A stretch of 64,000 nucleotides of DNA, from contig OY744604.1 of the NCBI GenBank assembly GCA_963556255.1, positions 91,609,062-91,673,061 on the forward strand, written 5' to 3'. The position numbers and the translations under genes are program-made. Source of the DNA: Allolobophora icterica (taxonomy: Eukaryota > Annelida > Clitellata > Crassiclitellata > Lumbricidae). The notes beneath the pieces were generated by a model, which saw only the letters and a program-made list of their open reading frames with translations, had not been told where the DNA came from and ran no database searches. Shown here piece by piece: positions 44,849 to 56,604 of this stretch. The stretch's first letter is position 1, and each line of letters starts with the position of its first letter.

Positions 44849-46134
44849 GGCCTAGCCTAATGCGTTCTTACATATAGTGCATACATATACTCGTACTGAG
44901 TCATCACGTAACTTAGGCGCCATATTTGAGTCCAATATGTTTTGTCAAAGGTAAAATCAAGCGGCTTTCAAAACTGTTCATTTTCATATACTAGAAATCC
45001 ACATAATAATACTTCATAATTATATCATGGAATGCCTTGATTCCACTATCAACCGCTCTACTACCTCGTTGTCTCAATAACAGTCACTAACCTTCAAACG
45101 GCATCAAAATATTCGCTTAGCGATGCATTGACTCTTATTTTGTCCGGAACCCAAAGAGTACTTGGTTCAAAATCTTTTTCTTGTCCAGGCTCAAACCTCT
45201 GGAATTCAACGTTTCTATCCGATTGTTATATGGTTAAGACCACACATATTACATACGCGAATACATGCACATAATTATGCACAAATGTCATACATGCAAT
45301 ACAATACTACTGCAATGTCATAATGCCCTCTTTAAACAGTTCCGAAGTTCACTTTGTAGAAGGACGAATAATAAGAAGTATCCGTAAGCAGACTGGGAGA
45401 AAACGAAAGACAGTCTCCGTAGGAGAGTTGCCACATATGCAAATACATGCAGAAATGCGCATAGACAATAACGTACATGCATGCAAACATACATAGGAAC
45501 ATGCATCATGCATACAATTCATACATGCTGTGGTGAGGGACTGTTTGTCTAGGGTGATTCAGCCTTCTTAATGGAATGGAAATCCAGAGTTCTATGAAAT
45601 ACTCTTTACTAGCAATGTACATGCGATTTATACCTTTAACACGAAGAATGACGAGCATCGAAAGCTGGCGAAACACGACAGCACGTAGATAAATGCAACT
45701 ATACATTGTTACATTCATACATATTGTCGTGTTACCTTTTGTCTGTGCTACATGTAGGTTGTACACAACTTGAAACATCAGTCATAAGAGATATGTTGAT
45801 AATATATTTTGAAATTGATTGAAAGTCACAACAATTAAATATTCCCTAAACTTCAAATAATATTTATTAGGCATTGATTATGTAAAAGAATAATTGTTTT
45901 TCTAATCTCGATTTTAGAAGCCGTATTCAATAGTCGTATAGTGTACTAGTAGATATGTGAAATTGCTGATTCTTTGTATACAATGAAACTCGATGAAACA
46001 AGTCCATAAAGCGTAATTGAATCGTCCTATGCCAGTGTGTAGAAATTGACAGATGAAGAATTTGCATCCATTGATTCTTTATCAAATTCGACAACTGACT
46101 TGTTTCTAACTGATATTACAAGACTTTTTCAGAT
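44849..46134. other. 5' region of copy 2, no other gene
   Basis: Only short frames with no family features occur. The last few hundred bases before 46135 show scattered similarity to the region before 40829 (AAGCGTAATTGAA-type stretch) and probably contain the promoter. Confidence 0.5.
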
Positions 46135-46207
46135 ATGAAGTTTTCGCTCGTTTTCCTCGTGTGTCTGGTAACAACGACCGCTGCCCAGACAAATGAAACC
46201 AAAGCAG
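46135..46207 (+). CDS. Copy 2, exon 1 (signal peptide)
   Basis: 24 codons plus one base. Hydrophobic core SLVFLVCLV, then QTNETKA. Donor GTGACG. Confidence 0.8.
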
Positions 46208-49200
46208 GTGACGAATTTGATACTTCTATTCTTAGTAAAGGCGAAACTTCATGTTTCAGTATATAAAAAACTAAAGCTTCCATGTGCATACAGTGGAACG
46301 AAGACGAGATTCTCAGTTCATACTCTTGTTCTGACAGTGAACTTAATCCCAAGGTCCTGACCATGAGGCCAGCGTAGGTCTAACACTTTTTTGTTCCCAG
46401 TCCACGCTACACTATCGGCCTATTGTCTATGATATTGAGAGATGTCCGCAAACATAGTTCGAGAATTTGTGACTTTCGGTTTTAAAATTCGTAAAAATTC
46501 GCGAATTTTTGGTTTATTTTAAAATTCGTAATCATTCGTTGGGCCTTTTTTTACATTAACAGTGACGTTTTGCAAAAACAGCGTAAGCAACAACAACAAA
46601 TGTGATGACGTCATGAGTTGTTGTGTTGAGCTTCTGCTTAGAATTTAATGTAAAATTCAATATAAACGTTTATTGTGTACCCGGTAACGAGTTAATTGAG
46701 TTAAGATCTAATTTATTAAAGATGAAAGAACGTGGACCGGAGTGGAAGTATGTAGTAATTTTGGAGGAGAAGGAAAGGGTAATCAAGAAATACAGTGTTG
46801 TTTCTGTGACAAGGATGTTGGTTGTTCTGCCCGAATTCGGGAGCATTTGCATGGCGAAAATACAGAAACCAGAGTCGAGTGTGAGCAGTGGGCTGTTCCT
46901 GACTCAGAATCAGAGGACAATGAAGTAGAAGACACAGCTCGGTGAACGTTGTCAACCCTTTTTAACCATGTTTGGTTGCAAGCTGTGTCAGTGACTGTCT
47001 GGTAACACTTGAGCTGGGGCACTGGTGGTTTTTCGTTCTGCTGACTGACACTCACAGTCACACACCCCAACTATGAAAGAAATCGAAGTTCAAGACTCCA
47101 AGTAGAACAGTAACTGAATATCAGTACTAGTGTCACAGTAGTAGTGTGTTGCTAGTCAGCTATCTTTTACGGGTGATTGATTGATTGCCTATGACATTGA
47201 CAATTACTTGCTTAAAAAGTTGAAAAGTAAACAAATAATAAAATTCGTTGCCATGGCAAAGAATTCTATTGTTTTATTATTAATTTTCACGAATTTTTAC
47301 GAATTTTAAAACTGCAGTTTTAAAATTCGTTAAAATTCGTGAATTTTTAAAAATCTTAAAATTCGTAAAATGCGAATTCTCGAACTATGTCCGCAAATAA
47401 CTTGTCGAGGATCGCTACACGGAGTCATCTCAAGAGGCTCAAGCCTGCAGTTTAACTTGCAGATGAAGAACACTAGCATACAGTTGCAGATGTAATTATT
47501 TTCTAATCAAGTCTTTAGGATGGATATTTATATCCTATATGTAATTATTCGTGTATTATTCATATATGAGGATGACACACGGCATCGCAGGTTACAGCAT
47601 ATAAATGAAAATTAATAATAATGTATATTTCAAATATAACGAAACCGAGATACATGGGGCATAAGCAGATGTTTGGAATATCGAGATTTAAGAATCAGAG
47701 GGAGGGGATTAGGATGATCCGATAGAGAAGTTGAGGAATAAAATGGGTGAGGCGGATTCAGTAGAAATAGGCCTATATTTTAGTGAAACGTCGTTTTGTG
47801 TAAGCCATTACACGATCTATCTGATCTTTACACTTCGAAAAGAACAGAATCTGATGGCACACTCGCCTCATGCATAAAAAAGCTGCTTCCATGACATACC
47901 CTTTTGTGCGCTGAAAACCTACGACAGCACAAATCAAAATCCGAAATATTTCGTCTTATGTATCAAGAAGCCGCAATCTTATTGTGTGCGTTGCTTTGAG
48001 ATCGTGTAAATTGATCCTTCAATAGGCAATAGACGAAGGCAATAACGACTCCGCATTTGAAAAACGTTTTATAATAATAATAATATTTATTCTTTAATTA
48101 AGCGCCTGCAAACGCACTGCGCTGTACATTGTACATGTTATGCGATAAACCTTAACTACTAACAGAACAGACAGCCTGCAATACACGGCGCAAATTGCAG
48201 CCTACAAAGCATGTCCGCCTATGGGACTCGATCTCTGTACCTCTCGCACTCTACGCCAGATGTTATCCAATGCGCTTCAATATTGTTCAGATAAGTATTT
48301 GTAGTCAAACAAATTTAATCGTTTCAAAGTTTATAATGCGTGCTATGCATGCTGCATTTACGGTGTTAAGGTAACACAAGTACACGTTCATCTTTAGGTA
48401 CTGAATCTCATTCAGTTCCGAGTTTTGCGGTTGCAATGTTCACCGCAGACACCAATTCTATTATAACAAATCTTGGATAATGACTTCTATTGCGCCATTG
48501 TAATGCCCAAGACATCTATCGATGATTGCTTCAAGTGAAATTGCAAATAACAAATCCACAGAGCAGAGAAACAAGGTTGTCAGGCTAGACAAGGCTACGT
48601 CAGGCTACAGTAGCATACCTGTTGAAAGAGATGAGTCTCAGGTTTGATTTACACCAAACGCTTGAAACGAACGAATTGAACTTGGCAGCAAATTTCACAA
48701 TTTTGGACAAGATACCGAGAAAGCTCGAGAACCCAACTGTAAGTCACACCGACCAACAACAAGGAGTCACACACAACTTATGACTAATTTATTAATACTA
48801 GGAACAAGCTTTATATACAATGTACATTAATGTTATACGCACACAGCCTCCTGATTGGCTAAGGCCGTTTGAACTATGCTCAGTCTAAATTGTCCAATCA
48901 TACAGTTGCTCTATGCATATATAAACTGTCATTATACTAGATAATCATTTACATAATTTAGATAAACACCACGCCTACCCACTCTAAAGCCTAACAAAAC
49001 ACATGCCCACTATTAATGCATATGACATCAACCATGTTCGGGTGCGGAACGCAGCAAGAATCGCAGCGTCCACTGATTGAGTGTACAAATCTATTTGTAT
49101 GAGGCTGAGCATGGTACATAGGTCGTAATTTATGCGGCAGATTGAAAAATGTTTTTTTGATCAATTCCCAACCAGTGAAATGAATGCATTACAGGTGTGA

Positions 49201-52200
49201 TAATATGCTGACATGGCTCTGACAATGGAGTTTTGAATTATTTGTACGTTGTGCAGGTTTCTCTTAGTGATAGCAATGAGAAGTGAGTTAGTAGTCTGTA
49301 TTAACTCTTTGTTTGGAAATACGAAATGTCGTAAGCTGTTGTTTCCTCAAATGCTGTAAAGGAAAACTACTACTTAATTATTGTTTGTATCATAGGCTCG
49401 CAAAGTTCAGGCGATATGATGCATTTTGAGGGTTCCTAAAATGCGCTTGATAAAAGTTCGGATACATTGAAAATTATTTCAACTCAATGTCTGGCGGTGA
49501 AGTTTAAGATATTTTTGTTGTTGAATGGTTTTTGACGCTACAGGGTGCGGTGACCTCTCCTACAACGATCCGTCTGGAGTCATAAGTTCTCCCAACTACC
49601 CTGGAGGTTACGAAAACGGTCTCTTCTGTGATTACATCGTTTACGCTTCAAGTGGAAGTTCTTTGTCGTTCATCTTCGAATCGTTCGACACTGAAAGCGG
49701 TTCTGATTTTGTAGAAGTTAGTATTTGACGATTTACTGTCTTTTGTGCTAGTTTTGTTCTCAAGCTACTTTTCGGGTTCTTCGAGGTCACTATCCTTGTA
49801 AGAGTAAGAGGAATGATTTAATTATAATTGTCATTATCATTATCGTAATCACTACAGTTATCATTATTATTTTTTATTGGTATTTTTATTAGTATTAATA
49901 TTTCCATTTAGTAACTTCCAGAGCGCCTTTGTTAAATACGCAAGGCCCAACTGATGGAGCACCAAGCCCAAGCCCTAATCGGGTGACGATTGGTCCAATT
50001 CCAAGCCGGGTGAAGCATCCAGAGGACTGATCCGCTGAGTCTTAGGTGGATAAGAATTTGGAGAAAATAATACTATGCAATACAACACAATACAATACAA
50101 CTCTAATTGATATTGCGCTCCTTCCACAGTTTCAGAGGTTCACACGACCATACGACAGAGTATCGATGGCGCTGAGTAATTGTGAGTGAAGGACTTGCTC
50201 AAAGTTCCTTCACAATAACTGCCGCGATCAAGGCTCGAACCCGTACTCTCCAAGTTACAGACCGAGCGCTGTAGCCAATCGGCCTCCGTGCCTCAAGTTA
50301 AGTTGACAAAAAATGATATAAACGATTGAGCAGAACGAACAGACACAGAAAAAGAAATACTGTACAGCAACTGGAAACCTCGCTTCCTCAGCAAAATTCT
50401 GGTTAGAGCAGGTCGTTAGCTTGCCTCCAAAAGAGGGCTATTTAGAAAGGAAAGGCTGCTTCCTAAACTTGGAAACTAAAATAGGTGACGAGATTCTTTT
50501 GGATACGCCGCTGCCTGCATGTGTAAGTGGTGTCTGTTAGGGAATTATATATCAGTTTTAGTCGATGGTGTGTCGCAGTCATTGTTGTAATTTAATGATG
50601 AGTTTTGAATTTGTCTTTTCGTATTTAAACATTGCAACATACTTTTATTAAATTTTCTTCGACATAAAGCTGAGACATTTGGTTTCACATGCTAATTGTT
50701 TTGAGCTAAGCATAAAATGTGGCGAAGTTGCCAAATTAAAACCTCTTCATTTTGAACGGCAGATCAGTTGCCCAACGAACTCGAGTTTTCCAGCACAAAA
50801 ATATTCCGGATATTCTTTACCTAACCCTGTATCGATTCCGTGGTGCAGTCAAGGCAGAGTCAACTTTCGCACCGACGGCTCGAGCTCTGATGTCTACAGT
50901 GGATTCAGCCTCGATTATTATGTCAGTGTAGGAGGTAAAGGTTTTCGATACTGCTTCCAGCAATAATCAATGGGTCGTATGTTTGTCGTTTTAAGGGCAC
51001 AAGGAATTAGATAAAATTTTGTTTCCTGAGATAAACAGACAGAGCGAAGGGTTGGCCATAATATATGTAACGATGGCATGAAGAAGAAATTGATACGCTG
51101 TGGTAGGTTGAATTAACTGTAAAAGCAAGATCTTGATCGTGAACTCCGCATTTCTTCAGCGCCCAGAGAGAAGTGAACTTTTGGCATTCAGCAAATGTAT
51201 ATAGCGCCACTTCAGAGGCTTTCCCGACCTAACACAATTATAAAACTACGACTGAACAGAAAGGTGAAGTATGTAACAAGAGTTTACTGAGACGCAAAGC
51301 TAATTACGAGAAATAGAGGTTTAATTAAAACAATATCAGAGAGGCAGGTACAGTCAGAATCGGTTACGATCCAGAGTTCAAAAGCTGCTCTGATTGTTAC
51401 GCTATAATTGTGGTGTTTTTTTATTTTACGAATTTTAACGAATTTTAAAACTGCAGTTTTAAAATTCGTTAAAATTCGTGAATTTTTAAAATTCTTAAAA
51501 TGCGTAAAATGCGAATTCTCGAACTATGATTGTGGAACTGTTATAATGCTGTCCTCCATGATCTACAAAGAACAACAATGCAATCGAATGGTGGCACCGA
51601 TGTTTCAATGAGGTTCTTGGTGCTAGTCATCCAACCAGCTGGAAGTTCATCGAGGACCTACAGAAAGAACGGGCCGACGAATTTACAGGAACACATCGCC
51701 CGTATCAAAGCCATCGTCGCCGATTTCGATAGGATTATCTTCGTGCGATCGCACATAACTTAAATTTACAAGTATAGTTCTGAACCTTTTATTCTTCGTT
51801 TGAGAACATTATCGACATTATGCAAGATTGGCTTCATCGGATGATAAAAATTAATACCGCGAGTTTATGATCGGCGCTATAATGAACTAAACGCGGTAAG
51901 ACTTAATTAACGGCGCTTTTTTTAAGGGCGCGGTTTTCTGCTCGCGGTTTTGAATGAATGCCAGATGGAAGAATCTGAGACGCAAAGCTCATTGCGAGAA
52001 GTAGAGGCTTAATTAAAACAATATCAGAGAGGTAGGTACGGCCAGAATAGGTTCCGATCCTAAGGTCAGAGGTTGCGCTGATTGTTACGCTATAATTGTG
52101 GTGTTTACTGGTGGACGATATTTGTAGTTTGAGTTACGGGTAGACAGAACGACTATTATATGCATAAAAAGGCATTGATTAGTTTCTCACTTTTCTTCCA

Positions 52201-55200
52201 GTTCACTCTTTAAATCCAGGATTTCGAGGATTAGGAACTTGGTATTTTTAATGTAGTCATTCATCACAAACAAACATGTCGGACGTAATATAGGCCTAAA
52301 GTTCACTAAAGAGGTTGAGTATTTGTGCGTATTTTAAAAGCTTTTCTTAGGTTTTCCTGTATTACTGCATCAAGCAAAATTTGATAATTGACTGCAGGTT
52401 GTGGAAATACAGTGTACAAAGATACTTACGGAATTGTGACCTCTCCAAATTTTCCTGATGCCTACGAAATCAATCAAGACTGCTACAACATCATCTGGGC
52501 TCCACAACAAAGCACGTTCCACCTCTACTTTCAGATCTTCTACTTAGAAACACAAGAAATCTGCTACGACTTTGTGGAGGTATACTTATACCCGTAATAA
52601 TAGTCGCATCATCCATAGGTGGAGAGGGATTTTAACGAGCTGTTGTTCCAAACAGCGATCCGGTTTCGTCCCTCTTTTACCTGCTGGTCTATTCGGTTGC
52701 CCGCTGCGTCTGTAATCCAACGATTCTGGTTTTTTTACCTGCTGAGCGGACTCTTTAAGGATCCAGAGCAATTTCATCCCATACAGTAGTTCGCATAATT
52801 TTTATGCTACAGTCATTATCTAACCAGATACTACACTGAGTTTTTATTAACTTAACATCTCGGATAGAGACCTGCAAGGATGTGAGAACATTAAATTCTT
52901 TCTTCGTTAAAAGTGAAACTACGTTTATAAACAGCCATTTTATATCAACCGTTTTACTCAGGCGAGAGGTTGCACACCAACTCTCGGATAAAGCATTTAT
53001 AACTACGCATTAATTTTTGTTGTCTGGTAAAGTTTGACACGCTGGCGTACGCAAAGGGTCACTATCTCACAAGATATTACAAGATACTACATTGGGTTCA
53101 GCATGGAGTTCTATACAATACACTAGCAAGATTGATTATATTAGGCCTAATGCAGAAAACAAAAAAAAATTAAAATTAAAAAAGCAACATGAATGTTAAT
53201 TCGTCACAATGTCCACTGAGTTCCTATCGGTCAAGATTTGGCGAATGCCTTATCATAACGATAGCGCGCATAAAGTATGCTCTTACTGTAAGTGGAGCAT
53301 GGTGGTAGATTGTTTGGAGTGCTTGACCAGTAACGCGGATTGTGCGGGTTTGAGTATCCACTGAGGCGGACACTGTCTAACGACCATGAGCAAGTCCTTC
53401 ACGCACAGATGCTCATTGCTCAGTGTCATCGATGTTCTGTCGCATGGTCCAGTGTGCACTTCTGAACCAAGCAATGTGTGAAAACATTCAACAATTATTG
53501 AAGACAACGGGTGATGGATTGATAGTAGCATCTCTTTTCTCTTTTATGTTGTAGATAAGTTGTCTAGATAACTTGGGGACTCAACCCTATAAATATTGTG
53601 GAGAGCGTGCTGACACATACGTGCACATCTACCAGTGCAGTCAAGTTCAGTTGTGGTTCCACAGCGATTATTCTGTCACATATCAGGGATTTAGTATCGA
53701 GTACAACGTCTATCCGGATGCAGGTTGGTATAAACGGTATTCTAAAATTATTGCAGTGCCTTAGAGAGGCATATAATGTTTTATTTAAATCTCGATTCCT
53801 TCATACTTTCATATAATATGCATATTTACATAAATGCATACATGTGGGCCATTGTATTAAGTCTAGATTTATGCTTACACACATACACACATGCACACAT
53901 GCATACATTCATACATACGTACATACATACGTACGTTCATGCACACAAATACAAGCACACACATATATTTATGCGGGATACAGAAATTTCGCCCCCGGAA
54001 GATTCGCCCCCGGAAGATTCGCCCCCGACATTTCGCCCCCGGGAAGATTCGCCCCCGGATGAAAATGTAACTAAGACTAGAAGCGAGATCTATGATGAAA
54101 ATGTAACTAAGGCTAATACAGTTCAAACCAGAGCTGGATCTATGATGAAAATGTAACTAAGGTTAGAAGCTGGATTAACGATGAGTCTTCCGGGGGCGAA
54201 AGTTCCGGGGGGCGAAATGTCGGGGGCGAATCTCCCGGGGGCGAAAAGTCCTAGAACCGGCTGCTAATTATAACTCGACAGGAGCACTGTTCGGAGATGT
54301 CGCGGGAGCAGCCCTTCGAGGTACATGATTCAGTTGCCTGGCTTCGTAGTGTCGTGGTCGAGGTATCGTGCGTTGTTGGCCTTTGCGAAACTTTTAGATG
54401 CCATTGAAATTCCGCCTCTGAGACATTCTATATACGAGCAGATGCATGTCTATGTCGGTTAAAAGCTCGAGTTCACTTTTGTAGTTTTCATCAAGGCGTC
54501 CAAGGCCATTCCTGGCAAGGAGTAGTTAGCCGGGACCAGACTGTAGTGCTTCATCGATGTGGCTCTGAAGGTCTCGAATACATCCGGTAGTAGAATTACA
54601 TCCGTACGGAGAAACAAGTCGGGATAGTCACTCAGAGTCTTACATTCGAATTCGTTCCAAACTCGTTGGGCCTGTTGATAATCCACATCCGAGATGTGTT
54701 TTCTGGAGACCTTGCTGTAGAACGCTTCTTTGGGTCGAAGTCTGTCTTCTTCGAAACGGGTATGGCGTCTGTATACTCGTATGGATAGAGCCTTGCACGC
54801 CTTAACAGATCTAGTTTTATCCTATCATCGTAAATGAAATTTTCATCTACATGTTGGCCTTTGGCCAGCATGAGCGCTTGTCACAGGCAAATAAAGGCTA
54901 CTTACTTACTTACTTACTCATGTGCCTTTGTGACTTTCAGGTCTTCCAATGATAGGTTTCCATACGGCTTCTCTAGCCAGCTGTTCAGGAACAGGAGGAT
55001 GTCGATGAACTGTAGTTGGTTCAGGTTGAATGCCATGTATTTCTCCATATTGTTTGGGATGCATTTGATTTTAGTTTTCTCATCCTGTGCGGCCTCACAG
55101 CAACCTATCGCTTGCATGATGAGGTGGATGTCGTAACCTCGTAGATTGTGGAAACCACCGGTACCTTACACGTATCGGGATATATTCGAAGGGTGAGGGT

Positions 55201-56511
55201 GCAGACGTTGTGAGCGGCACCTCGGTACTTACCGGTAATGTGGCAGTGGTCACGAACTCTGTCCGCTTCGAGCGCTTCTCCGCAGATGTGACATTTCGGT
55301 AGCCTCGCGGAAGGACTGGCGATCGGCCGCTGTCAAAATCATCTTGGCTTTATCAACCATATTTTGTTGGATGGAGGTCAACTCGTCTTGCAAACATTGC
55401 AGGACACTTCAACGGCGTTCTCTCAACGAAAGAGCTTTGTTCGAGTAACCATCACAGCGAACCAATATGTCGCAAAAACTGCACGGCGTGCGCTGAGCTA
55501 TTTGTCTCCTGTCGCTCTCGTTGAGGTCCATGGCTGCGTCTTCTACTAGTATGCTTAGAGACTAGAATCAGGCGTAAATGATATACGGAACGCGCATCTG
55601 TTTGTGATAATTCTGAAATCTGAGGATATTTTTATCCTCTTCAGGTATGACGATCCGCTGGGGCTTCTGCCCCAGCGGATCGTCATGCCTGAAGAGGATA
55701 AAAATATCCTCAGATTTCAACCACTGATGCCCCGACAATGTTTGATATGGGCATCCATCAAGTTTTGTCTACATACAAGACAAGTCTCGTCTAGATATTA
55801 AAAAACTTCTTTCGCCCTGTAAATTTACTGTTTTTAGAAAGCATTGGGGAATCCTTCATCCAGACACAGCGATAGTTCTCACCAGTGGCTAACAGTAGAA
55901 GATCAACATTGTGGACTCTAGTCTCAGTTAGGACACTGAATGGATATATCCCGCTCTTCCTCTCCGAACCCACTTACAGCTATGGTCGGGTTTCGGCTTT
56001 CGAAAAGGCTAATCAGTCACCCTCACTGGGAAGGTCCTTCATGTAAACGAACTGGACTTTACATTGTAAAGTCCAGTTCGTTGAGATGGGCCCGATACTT
56101 AGTGTGGCATTGAGGGTTTTTCTACTGGATACATTGCCAATAATATTGCCCACTCGAAACAGTGTTGTCTTTCTTTTGTACGCTGATTATACCCCGTGAT
56201 CGATCGAGTCAAACTGCTGCGATCGACTTGACTCGGCCGACGATCGACTCGATCGACTTTGTCGGCTCGATCAATTTGGCAAATAAACGATCGACTTTGT
56301 CTACTTGGACTGTAGTATCTTGGTCAAAATTCCCGAAGTCCGTTGCATTCTTATATTACAGTACATGAATTACTTATGAATTTCAATTGCACACTCTTCA
56401 TCAGACTGTAATTGAACTGGTAAGTAAAATTTTAGGCATTATAATTATATCGTTTGTGGTCCACACACGATATCATTATAATGCCTACGAGAATAGTAAA
56501 TGAACACACAA

Positions 56512-56604
<93 letters not shown>

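Noticed and set aside
54459..55370. An active second Polinton
   Set aside because: Only PolB pieces with several breaks remain; no TIR, integrase or capsid genes are found nearby.
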